From: Paulownia fortunei
Lineage: Eukaryota > Streptophyta > Magnoliopsida > Lamiales > Paulowniaceae
Length of the DNA: 64,000 nt
Assembly: GCA_019321725.1 (NCBI GenBank)
Contig: CM033121.1
Location: 12,214,001-12,278,000, forward strand
Reading direction: 5' to 3'
Each line of letters starts with the position of its first letter. The stretch's first letter is position 1. The translations under genes and the position numbers were made by a program. The notes beneath the pieces are model-generated. The model did no database searches. It saw nothing but the letters and a program-made list of their open reading frames with translations, and was not told the origin of the DNA. This document shows, one piece after another, positions 36,742 through 45,989 of the stretch.

Positions 36742-36975
36742 AGGGCGTTTAAGCCGTTACTGGACGTAAAACCAGAGGAAGATGTGAGCCACAATCACAA
36801 CTACATGTACATACACGTGTAGTAGGTAATTTTTAAATTTCGTATGTGTCCTTATTTTCAACCTTTTTGACAAAAGAAAAAGACATGCAATAAATGCATT
36901 CCCTGTTCACACCTCAATAAATATCACCGTACTCACTCTATTTTTGCACAACTTATTTTCAAAAAAAAAAAAAAA

Positions 36976-37624
36976 ATGAAGTTTCTTCAACTCGCAAATT
37001 TAATTCCATTTGTGTTTTTTGTGGATCCAATCTAGGAAAAAATGGTGAGTTTATAGGGGCAGCCAATAACCTTGGTAGAACTTTAGCAGAAAGAAAAATT
37101 CATTTAGTGTATGGGGAGGCAGTTTGGGGTTAATGGGGAGTGTTGCTATTTCTGCTTATGTAGGAGGTGTCAAAGTTTGGGAGTTATCCCAAAATCTTTA
37201 ACAGTACAGAATATCACAGGTATGACCATTGGAGATGAGCTAAAAGTGTCACATATTCAGGACAGAATGCCTAACATGTTAAACAATGCGGATGCATTCA
37301 TCATTCTACCTGCGGTTTTGGTACACTGGAGAATTATTCCAAATTGTCTCTTGGGCACAACTCAACATTCACCAAAAACCTATAGTATTCTTAATGTTAA
37401 TGGTTTTTATGATGGTTTGCTATCTTTTGTAGATCATGCTGTGAAAAAAGGGTTTTATTTCAACTTCTGCGAGAAGAATCATCATTTCTGCTCCAACACC
37501 TGACCAGCTGATTGATCAACTTCTAGCATATGTGCCAAAACCTGATCCAGCCTTGGCCAATGTGGATTGGTCCAACAGGAACAATGGTCGAAAACGCAAA
37601 TTGAATTTGACTCTCAGTCTGTGA
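36976..37624 (+). pseudogene. LOG: LOG-like cytokinin-activating enzyme gene, copy 1 (frameshifted)
   Basis: Related to LONELY GUY (cytokinin riboside 5'-monophosphate phosphoribohydrolase), which releases active cytokinin bases in plants. The ATG follows a run of A. In successive frames I read ICVFCGSNLGKNGEF, AANNLGRTLAERKIHLVYG, a GGSLGLMG block, VIPKSLTVQNITGMTIGDEL, DRMPNMLNNADAFIILP, the PGG..GTLEELF signature region, LLSFVDHAVKKG, RRIIISAPTPDQLIDQLL and WSNRNNGRKRKLNLTLSL-stop. This is the full LOG domain order at near-normal length (~210 codons). The conserved Arg before the DAF block is kept. About six or seven single-base changes break the frame. No introns are present, unlike host LOG genes, which suggests capture from RNA. 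Confidence 0.85.
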
Positions 37625-37730
37625 TACTTATTGTTAATGATTTTATCTAATAGTATGTGTTTTTTTTTGTTTCAGCTTTATTAGCCATTTCAGGTGATAT
37701 CTTTCAAACTCTACTTTCCTATCTATTTTT

Positions 37731-37769
37731 GACATTGGGGACAATGTCTCGATTAGGTTGGGGGAGGGA
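37731..37769 (+). other. Hairpin and internal polypurine-like tract, Athila 3' region
   Basis: GACATTG-GGGA-CAATGTC (37731-37748) can form a 7-bp stem with a 4-base loop. It is followed by GGTTGGGGGAGGG (37757-37769). Copy 2 keeps the purine tract (48967-48980), but its hairpin is weakened. Confidence 0.5.
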
Positions 37770-38141
37770 TAATTGATATCATGACTTGTATATTCAATGT
37801 GTGTTTTTTAGTATTAAAAAAATTAAAAAAAAATAAATAATAAATATAAATCAAGCGTGTTTTTTTATGGGTCCGTTGAAAGCATGAAAAAAGGTGGCTG
37901 AGTAAAGGGTAATTGTAACACTCTTGAGACGCATCCCTATTTTTTGCATAACATGGCAGGTTTGTAAAGTTTTTAACAATGTTTGTGAATTACCAATTTT
38001 TTTTTGAGTCGTATAGGTTCTTCCAACTTCAATGATTAAAATTAAGCATGAATAATATGGTTTGATTGATGATGGGTGTTGTTTTGACTTTGATGTTGTT
38101 ATTTGGTTAATATATTTTTGCGATAATTATACTCAAATTTA

Positions 38142-38241
38142 NNNNNNNNNNNNNNNNNNNNNNNNNNNNNNNNNNNNNNNNNNNNNNNNNNNNNNNNNNN
38201 NNNNNNNNNNNNNNNNNNNNNNNNNNNNNNNNNNNNNNNNN
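38142..38241. other. Assembly gap (100 N)
   Basis: Exactly 100 N, a conventional placeholder for a gap of unknown size. The left side is the Athila 3' region and the right side is an unrelated Gypsy LTR end, so the join is not sequence-supported. Confidence 1.
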
Positions 38242-38657
38242 GACTTGAGACCTCTAGTATACTGGCTAGCAGTGGAGCTCCCACAGGCTTTCAAAGATCA
38301 ATGTACTTAGATGACGACCTATTGGGGCTATTTTGTAAGCTGTGTTTTTTATTTTACAGTTATTGTATTATATTAGTGACTTTATCCTGTATATCACTTT
38401 CAAAACTCCTTTGTAATAGAAAGTTTAGGTTTGTGATGATTTTAATAGACTTGGTTAATGTTTAATAACTACATATGTATATACAGTGTGATAGAATATG
38501 AAAACACTTTATTTTTATCAATGTTTTGTTGAACTGAGTAGAAAAAAAAAAGTTATACACATGTATACATGCACAAATTATATTGCACAGGTTGTTTATA
38601 TATATATTTATACATATTGTGTATATATATTTATACATATTGTTGGGAGGTTGTGAC
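38242..38657 (+). repeat. 3' end of a third Gypsy LTR family (family C)
   Basis: The layout resembles the 3' part of family A LTRs (GGAGCTCCCACAGG... then GATGACGACCTATTGGGG) and it ends GTTGGGAGGTTGTGACA at 38657, a CA terminus. The remainder is lost in the gap. Orientation plus, opposite to the neighbouring family B piece. Confidence 0.55.
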
Positions 38658-40063
38658 AAGTCCACTTTGTGCTAAGTGAAAAGGTTAATCTCTTTGGAAG
38701 ATAAAATATGTTAAAGGTCTAACATAATCAAATTATGTACCATTTAATATCTTTTTATAAATTATTTAGTCTATTCTAATTAAAATCACATACACTTTTT
38801 AATTTTTTGTACACAATTCCATATCAATTACATAACCTTAAAAACAATGCATGCTCTGTATTTTACTACTAATTCAAGATATTAAACATTAGGGCAGTCA
38901 TTATATAACTAATAATTCAAGCATAATTTATTAGGGCAGCTCCTAAAATATGCACACAATTCAAATTAACATGACGTAAACTCGGTTCTAACTTAAATTG
39001 ATTGTAACCTTAAATTAAGCAACCTAATTGCTATTATTTTCAATCATTCATAGGAACTTCCAAATATAATATAAGCATTACAAGATCAATAGAAACAAGT
39101 AAATTAAGCATATTTCACAAGACTATCAATTTTGTTAAAACTAGCCTAACTAGCTTGGTTTTGCCTTCAAGTGTAACCTACTTAAGTTTTCAATCATACA
39201 AAAACATAATAAAATATGTAACCATCCAAGATACTACAAATTCATCATAAGAAATATTGAAAAAGAATATACCTTGATTAAGTTGGAATTAAGCTTCAAA
39301 ATCAATGATTTTGAAGCTTAAAAGGGTGGAAACTTGTTCTAGTTTGTGTTTTATAGATTCCTATGGATTGAATCCAATTTTTGTGAGTATAAGAGTGTAG
39401 AAATTTGGGAGAAACTTAGGAGAATAAGGGCTGGTAGTTTTTGAGGTGCTTCCACAAGAAATATGGATGAAAATGATTTCTTTGACCTTTCAAAGAGAGA
39501 TAAGTGGAGGGTGATGATTGGTTGCATCATGCTTGGTGTCTTCTCATGCCAAAAGCCACATTCATGGGTTAAGGAGATGACACAAAAAATGATGCTTTGG
39601 TGTTATAATCAAGTGCAATACGGTTTAAAATGATTTCATGCAACCTAGTCAACCAACTAATCAAATTGCCCCATAATACATACTTTTAGTTTTTAGGCAA
39701 ATATAACATATTTAAAGTAAATATTTAGGCAAATAATCACTTTAGAATGTAACAAGTATGGAGCAATATGAATAATTCATTTCATGGCCATTCAACACAT
39801 CAATCTTTTTTAATTGAGATACCGAGTTTTTCACTACAAAAAGGCACTTAAGGAATATGTTAAATCCAGAAACAAAAGTTTGATCTCATATTTCATGTAC
39901 TAATACATCTTAAAGCATAACTAGAGCATATAATAATAATTATTCAAGTTCATGCAATCATGCTATTTGTATGCTATAATTCAATAATACACATTGATTA
40001 AATGTATTTTCATACAAGATGTTTATTATTAGTTATGTAGGAGAGAATTGAGCATTACAATCC
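38658..40063 (-). repeat. Family B 3' LTR, truncated
   Basis: Reverse complement of roughly 49594-50985. Homology breaks at ACAAGTCCACTTTG near 38658. On the minus strand the purine-rich AAGGAATGAAGGAT (40064-40077) adjoins the LTR start as polypurine tract. Confidence 0.85.
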
Positions 40064-40147
40064 TTCATTCCTTATAAAAATTTCTGCCTCGAAATTTGAT
40101 GTACTAAATAATTCTGGATACTTGCTCTGCATTTCTTCTTCTTTTTC

Positions 40148-40962
40148 CTATGTGGCCTCTTCTACAGAATGATTCATCCATAATACTTTAACAAGTCGAA
40201 TCTTTTTCATTCTCAACTCCTTTTCCTTCTGATCTAGAATTTGCACTGGGTTCTCTATATAGGCTAAATCAGGAGTCAGTTCCAATGGTTCATGACTCAA
40301 CACATGAGAGAGGTTTGAAATGTACTTCCTTAACATAGACATATGGAAAACATTATGAACACTAGATAATGACGGAGGTAATCTTTATCACCAACTCTTT
40401 CGAGAATCTCGAATGGGCCAACATACCTTGGGCTTAGTTTTTCTTCCTTTCCAAATCTCATGACACCTTTCATGGGAGCTACTTTTAAGAACACATGATC
40501 CCCAACAACAAACTCTAGATCTTTTCTCCGTTTATCTGCATAACTTTTCTGTCTACTTTGCGCGATCTTCATTCTCTCCCGTATCTTTTCCACTACCGTA
40601 GCAGTATGTTGAACTATTTTTGGACCAAGTAGGCTTTGTTCTCTAACTTCATCCCAATGAACTGGAGATCTATATTTCCTTCCATACAATGCTTCATAAG
40701 ACGTAATTCCAATTGTTGATTGGTAGCTATTATTATAAGTAAAGTCCACTAATGGAAGCTTAGCATTCCAACTCCCTTGAAAATCTAGCACATAAGCTTT
40801 TAACATATCCTCTAATATGTGAATAACCCTATTTGATTGTCCATCACTTTGTGGATGAAATGTTGTACTAAATGCAAGTTTTGTTCCTATGGCACTGTGT
40901 AAGCTCTTCCAAAATATAGATGTAAACTTAGGATCTTTGACGGACACTATTGAAACTAGCAC
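40148..40962 (-). pseudogene. pol: Family B integrase core C-terminus and chromodomain
   Basis: Minus-strand frame 40962-40330 reads the integrase core: DPKFTSIFWKSLHSAIGTKL, FHPQSDGQSNRVIHILED, YNNSYQSTIGITSYEALYGR, then the post-core QSRQKSYADKRRKDLEF and GDHVFLKVAPMKGVMRFG. A shift leads to frame 40342-40148 with MSMLRKYISNLSHVLSHEPL and NPVQILDQKEKELRMKKIRL, VKVLWMNHSVEEAT, a Tekay/Del chromodomain that would bind modified histone H3. Two catalytic positions are altered: the Asp of SDRD-type motifs is Val (SIVSVKD), and the Glu after NGQS/DGQS is Asn (DGQSNR). The integrase would be inactive even if the frames were intact. Confidence 0.88.
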
Positions 40963-41144
40963 CCCATGTAACTTGACTATCTCTTTAACATATTGTTAAG
41001 CATATTGGTCCATATTATATGTTGATTTCACTGGAAGAAAATGGCTGATTTAGTTAATTTATCAACAATCACCCATATGGAATTATACTCCTTTTGTATT
41101 TTAGGTAATCCAAGCACAAAGTCCATTGTAATGTGCTCTCATTT

Positions 41145-41745
41145 CTACTGTGGAATCAACAAAGGCTTCAACAACCCTGATAGTCTTTGATGTTCAATCT
41201 TAACTTGTTGACAAGTTAGACATTCAGCCACAAATTTTGCTATATCTCTCTTCATTTTAGACCACCGATAATTTTGTTGTAAGTCCTTATATATTTTTGT
41301 GCTACCTGGATATACCAAGTAGGGAGTAGTATGAGCTTCTTCTAAAATATCTCTTTTCATGGCCTTGTCAAATGGCACACACAGTTTCTCTTTATATTGA
41401 ATAATTCCATCATTGGTAATAGAGAAGTCTGGCCTCTTTCTAGCATCAATCTTTCTTTTCAATCTACGCAAATGCATATCCACCTTCTGACCTTCTTTAA
41501 TTCTATCTTGAAGTGCAAGTCTCAACATTAAGACTGATAATGAATATTTTTTCGCTTTAGGTACAATTTCAAGCTCTAATCTCTGCAAATTCAGTAATAT
41601 TGACTTTTGTATAACAAAAAGAAAAGATGTGGATTTTTTGCTCAATGCATCTGCAACCACATTCGCTTTACCAGGATGATAGTTGATCACACAATCATAA
41701 TCCTACACAAGTTCTAACCATCTTCTTTGTCTCATATTTAGCTCT
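41145..41745 (-). pseudogene. pol: Family B RNaseH tail and integrase zinc domain
   Basis: Minus-strand frame 41690-41145 starts INYHPGKANVVADALSKK, the end of RNase H, then LRLALQDRIKEGQKVD and NDGIIQYKEKLCVP. It continues into the HHCC zinc domain (the first His is in EEAHTTPYLVYPGSTK, the cysteines in CLTCQQ). The second His (native PGSTKMY.D type) region is diverged. Upstream sequence to 41745 keeps the motif preceding INYHPGK, after which homology stops abruptly. Confidence 0.85.
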
Positions 41746-41754
41746 TTTTGGGTC

Positions 41755-41945
41755 AAGAAACAAAAGTTTGATATCATATTTCATGTACTAATACATGTTA
41801 AAGTATAACTAGAGCATATAATAACAATTATTCAAGTTCGTGCAATCATGCATTTGTATGCCATAATTCAATAATACACATTGATTAAATGCATATTCAT
41901 GCAAGATGCTTATTGTTGGCTATGTAGAAGAGAATTGGGCATTAT
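41755..41945 (-). repeat. Second family B LTR fragment
   Basis: About 190 bp nearly identical in order to 39873-40063, ending at ATTGGGCATTATA. It duplicates the start of the LTR next to the broken pol. I infer rearrangement or a second, mostly deleted insertion. Confidence 0.75.
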
Positions 41946-42560
41946 ATTTTTGGTCAAGAAAGCCATAGGTTTTGATATATCATCATCATCTTCTAGTTCC
42001 GACGTTGATTTTGGAACTTTAGCTTGAAAAGCAACATTGTTTCCTTTATCTCTCCTATTATGATTAATATTCAATTCAAATATTTGTAAAGAGCCCATCA
42101 ACTCATCCAGTTTCATGTTTTCAATATCACGGGCTTCTTCAAGGGCAATAACCTTATATGCAAATCTCTCGGATAGTGACCTTAACGCTTTTCGCACAAG
42201 TTGTATATCTGAGTATTTTTTGCCAAGTGCTTGAACTTCATTTGCTATATTGCATAGCTTTGTATTGAATGTGGCAATCGTCCTCACTCTCCTTCATTCC
42301 AATATCTTCAAATCTTGAGGCTAAAATTTGGAGTTTTGATATTCGCACTGCTATAGTTCCTTCATAGATAGTTTGTGGAATTTTCCAAGCCTCTTTTGCA
42401 CTCTCACGGTTTGTAATCAATTTAATTTTATTAACATCAATCGCAATAAAAATTACATTTAGGGCCTTTGAGTTGTAATTTGAAATTTTCTCCTCTTTAG
42501 TGTTCCATTGGTCTTCTGGAATAAGAACCTCTTCTTTCTGTTCATTTGTCATCATAGAAT
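41946..42560 (-). pseudogene. gag: Ty1/Copia gag remnant (minus strand)
   Basis: Two overlapping minus-strand frames form a Copia gag (UBN2-type). 42555-42238 has WNTKEEKISNYNSKALNVIF, ESAKEAWKIPQTIYEG and KLQILASRFEDIGM. 42287-41910 has FNTKLCNIANEVQALG, LVRKALRSLSERFAYKVIAL and ENMKLDELMGSLQIFELN. One shift lies near 42260. It is cut at 41946 before any zinc knuckle by the family B LTR fragment. Upstream on the minus strand are a primer-binding site and probable LTR. Confidence 0.85.
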
Positions 42561-42754
42561 ATTACCAACCTATTATAACAGCATGTCAAGCCCGTTCATC
42601 CACATTTAATGAAGGCTCATATATTTGTCTTCTAGTATGAGTAATTTGATCCTTCCAATAATGGAGATCAGGTAGTTGATGTCCTTTGCAAAGATGATCC
42701 ATTCCTGTATGTTAAACAGATCAATTCCAAAATCTCACTAAATGTATCTAGTGA

Positions 42755-42771
42755 CTAGCTCTTGATGCCAA
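42755..42771 (-). other. Primer-binding site of the minus-strand Copia element
   Basis: The minus strand reads TTGGCATCAAGAGCTAG, a degenerate tRNA-iMet complement, upstream of the gag. Confidence 0.6.
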
Positions 42772-42781
42772 TTATTAGATC

Positions 42782-43637
42782 TGTTTTAGCGCTACTACCA
42801 ACTTTACTTGTTAATTGGATTTAATTATTGTAATAATTGGATAGTTTGTTGCAAAAAGTAAAAGACAGTAATGTAAAAGACACAAGAGATTTTTATGTGT
42901 TTCAAGTACAAATGTACTCTACATGTACGAGGGAGGCCACCACCTGTAATGAATACTTTACTAATTCAAATTACAATTATTATAATGGGACTTATTCAAA
43001 ATGTAAAGACTCTCTCATTACTAATGACGCCGTTCTTGAACAAATTAATTAGTAAAGCTTCAGCAAGAACCCCTCGACTTTTAAGTCCACACTGTTGAAC
43101 TCTATTCAACACTAAAATCTCTTCAAATGTTAGACCGACCTTCTCCCAAAGATCTTCAAATTATTCTCCCAAAGAATTGTGCCAATCTCCAGAAAGGCTC
43201 ACCCTTTTCTCCCAAAGAGTGAATAAAACAAGATCAATCTCAAAGCTTGAAGCCACTTGCATCTTCTCACAAAAGGCAAGTACTTTTTCTAGTTCTTTGA
43301 GGTTTTCTTGTAGCATCAATTAAATTCAAATCTCCACCTCAAAAGTGTCTAAATACGCTACATAGATAATATAAGATATGTCAAGATTCTTTCTTATCAG
43401 TAAAAGATATTAACTTATCTTGTAAATAAAATCTTCAATTCTTTCCATCAATATAATCCAATCAAATCTGCACAAGCTAAACAAGATAATTAATTCATAT
43501 AAGGCCAATCAATAAAATAAATTAAATCTTGTGCAAGATAATAAGTTGTTAATCAATGCCAACTAATCAAATCATAATTAATTATGATCCCAAAATAATC
43601 AATTATGATTCTATCACAATCAAGCACAACATCAACA
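42782..43637 (-). repeat. Probable 5' LTR of the minus-strand Copia element
   Basis: On the minus strand the stretch begins TGTTGATG at 43637 and ends GCTAAAACA at 42782, giving TGTT...AACA ends beside the primer-binding site. No second LTR is present to confirm the limits. The sequence beyond 43638 is a different Copia copy in the opposite direction. Confidence 0.5.
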
Positions 43638-44151
43638 ATTAAGAGCATGTTATATCTGTGGCAAGAGTAAGCATATTGGTTGATTTTGGAAATATTGGAA
43701 TCCTAAGTCTATTCCACAAACTAACGTAACTTGAGAAGCCACTTGTGGCAATGATAACTAACGTAAACATGATTGAAAATGTTGATGGTTGGTGGATGGA
43801 TTCTAGGGCAAACAACTATATTTGCTATGAGAAATGTTGGTCCACGATTTATAGTCCTTTTGAGGAGCCTGAAACTCTTATGCTTGGTGATTCTCATACC
43901 ACCCAAGTACTTAGGATGGGAGAATTTGAGTTGAAATTCATCTCAGAAAGGTAATGAATTTGAAAAATGTGCTTTTTACTCATTTTGTGAGAAAGAATTT
44001 GATGTCTAGTTTTCTTCTTAACAAGGCTAGCTTCAAACAAATCATGGAATGTAATCAACTTGTGATTACTAAAAAAGGTGTTTTTATGGGCAAGGGGTAT
44101 GCATGTGATGGGATGTTGAAATTGAATGTTGAAATCTACTTTTGTTTATAC
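43638..44151 (+). pseudogene. Ty1/Copia zinc knuckle and protease remnant (plus strand)
   Basis: Starts RACYICGKSKHIG, the front of a CCHC knuckle. Then come NVMIENVDGWWMDSRANNY (the protease D-S-G is now D-S-R), PFEEPETLMLGDSHTTQV, and, after one shift near 43950, LKNVLFTHFVRKNLMSSFLLNK and ITKKGVFMGKGYACDGM from the protease/integrase linker. The catalytic Gly has become Arg. The integrase that should follow is deleted: RT homology starts within 140 bp. Confidence 0.8.
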
Positions 44152-44279
44152 GCTTTTTTCTACTAATTTGTGGCATGATGGTTTTTGTCATATTAATAAT
44201 CATTATGCAAAATCATGAGTTTCATATTACCATGAGGTTGTAAAACAATTGGGTGTAAATGGGTCCTTAGAAAAAGTTA

Positions 44280-44940
44280 AAATTGGATGGTGTTATTGAT
44301 AAATTTATGGTTAGACTAGTTACTAAAAGTTTCAAACAACTAGAAAGCTTAGAATTTTTGACACATATTATTCGGTTAATAGTAGTAACATCCATGAGAT
44401 TTTCGATTGCTAGTGATATAATTTTTTATTTGCATATTTATCTAATAGATGTGAAAATTGCATTCTTAAAAGGATCAAATGAAGGTTTCATAGAAGCCGG
44501 TCAAACAAGAAAATTATGTGAATTGATAAATTTATATATTACTTAAGAAAGGCATATAACTAATGGCATAAAAAGTTTGATGCATGATTAAGAATGATTA
44601 TAAACCGAATGAGTATGACAAGTGCATTTATCATAAGTCTTGGAGTAATTCACATGTGATTGTTTACCTCTATGTTGATGATTTATTGATTTCTAGCTGT
44701 AAATTGCATGTTATCAAGTAAACTAAAAACTTGATTAATGGCCACTTTGACATGAAAGATCTTCAGGAGGCAATTTTATTTTAGGTGTGATGGCATTTTC
44801 CTTAACCAGTCACATTATGTTGAGAAAATATTTTTCTATTTATTGTAAGTGTGTTGCAATTCCTTTTGATTCGAGTATTTACTTATTTAATGAAGATGAT
44901 TAATCAAAAGAAGTATGCTAACTTAATTGGAAGTTTAGAT
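44280..44940 (+). pseudogene. Ty1/Copia reverse transcriptase remnant (plus strand)
   Basis: Begins DGVIDKFMVRLVTKSFKQ (typical DGTIDKYKARLVAKG). It continues through IDVKIAFLKGSNEGF and, after stops, reaches CIYHKSWSNSHVIVYLYVDDLLIS with the YVDD catalytic box near 44670-44685, then KKYANLIGSL at 44910-44938. The RNase H end is missing. Confidence 0.8.
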
Positions 44941-45150
44941 GGAATGATTTGGATTTAAAGGGAGGATTTGGGGGAAATATTTCAAATTACTACATATAAG
45001 ATGGATTTAAAATCCACCACAATGACTCAAAAGATAACATAAAATAGGGCTTAAGAATTTGAAATCCATTGTATCATGAGATTATCCAAACAAGATTAAT
45101 GAATTCATTATTATGGATTTGAAATCCATCAATCCAAATGAAACCTAAAA
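44941..45150. other. A+T-rich spacer, possible MITE
   Basis: About 200 bp with ATTTGGATT near the left end, its complement AATCCAAAT near the right end, and internal GGATTT...AAATCC palindromes. It sits between Copia and Athila fragments. The inverted ends are too imperfect for a firm call. Confidence 0.3.
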
Positions 45151-45164
45151 GAAAATCATGTTAT

Positions 45165-45960
45165 ACCTTATACTCAATTGGGAGAAATGTCATTTCATGG
45201 TAACTATAGTATTATTGTTTGGCACATGATTTTGTCAAAAGGTATTAAAGTAGACAAATCTAAAATTTAATTAATTGTCAATTTGTCAATACCAATGTCT
45301 GTGAAGGAGGTAAGATCATTTTTAGGACATGATGGTTTTTATAGAAGATTTATCAAAGATTTTATTATAATATCTAAACCTTGTGTAATCTTCTAACAAA
45401 AGATACTATTTTTAAATGAACTGAAAATTGTGAAAATGCATTTGTTAAGCTTAAAAGCATGCAGCCTCCAAATTGGACTTTATAACTTTTGAAATAATGT
45501 GTGATGCCAAAGACTATGATATCGGAGCTGCATTAGGATAAAGAAAAGATAAGAAACCATATGTCATTTAGTATGCAAGTAAAACTTTGAATAGTACTCA
45601 ATCGAATTATTCAACAACTGAAAAATAATTACTTCTTGTTGTTTTTACATTGGACAATTTTAGATCTTATCTTGTTGGCTCACCAGTTGTTGTTTTAAGT
45701 GATCATGCAGTTTTGAAATATCTTTTGTCAAAAAATTATGTCAAACCTAGACTGATTAGGTGGATTCCCTTACTCTAGGAATTCATATTACGAATCAAGA
45801 TGAGAAACGAGTAGAGAATGTGGTGGCTGATCATTTGTTGAGACTTGTTGTGATGACTCATTTTAAACCACACCTATTAATGATACTTTCCCTGATGAAA
45901 AACTATTTAATGTTTCTATTTTACCTTGGTTTGCTGATCTTGTTAATTTTTTTATGATAC
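45165..45960 (+). pseudogene. pol: Athila copy 2 RT end and RNase H
   Basis: The nucleotide sequence follows copy 1 ([10 protein letters not shown] near 45176 to VVADHLLRL near 45822 and the linker after it), but with frameshifts and stops, for example AAATAATTACTT where copy 1 has AAAGAATTACTT, and CTCTAGGAATTC for the CTCCAGGAATTT of copy 1. A ~24-bp deletion near 45463 removes part of the RNaseH-proximal linker. It lacks the FMDDF box because truncation occurs downstream of it. Confidence 0.85.
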
Positions 45961-45989
45961 AAAAGATGCCACCATATTGGAATTCCCAA

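Larger units (their letters stand above)
28978..38141 (+). mobile_element. Athila-type Ty3/Gypsy retrotransposon, copy 1, with LOG-like cargo
   Basis: Order: LTR, tRNA-Asp primer site, gag, protease, RT, RNaseH, integrase, then a ~2-kb accessory region with ORF-A and a LOG-like gene, then 3' untranslated sequence cut by the N gap. Lineage evidence: the TGGCGCCGTTGCCGGGG primer site, the gag HLKEFDEVC/WLNSLKP block, DLGASVNLLP protease, FMDDF reverse transcriptase box, and TGATAAG/GTAGCA LTR ends. Reading frames are broken almost only by single-base changes. No 3' LTR is present before the gap. The sequence at 37990-38141 matches 49190-49340 of copy 2, which shows what is missing. Confidence 0.92.
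38658..41745 (-). mobile_element. Family B Ty3/Gypsy (Tekay/Del-like chromovirus), 3' half
   Basis: Minus-strand fragment: RNaseH end and integrase (41745 to 40330), chromodomain (40342-40148), polypurine tract, and a 3' LTR from 40063 down to 38658. The LTR starts TGTAATGCTCAATTCTC on the minus strand, as does the solo LTR at 49594. Its last ~900 bp are missing at the 38657/38658 junction. gag, protease and RT are absent. Confidence 0.85.

Noticed and set aside
38062..38310. Open frame spanning the assembly gap
   Set aside because: Its middle is 34 unknown residues from N bases; the two ends belong to unrelated repeats.
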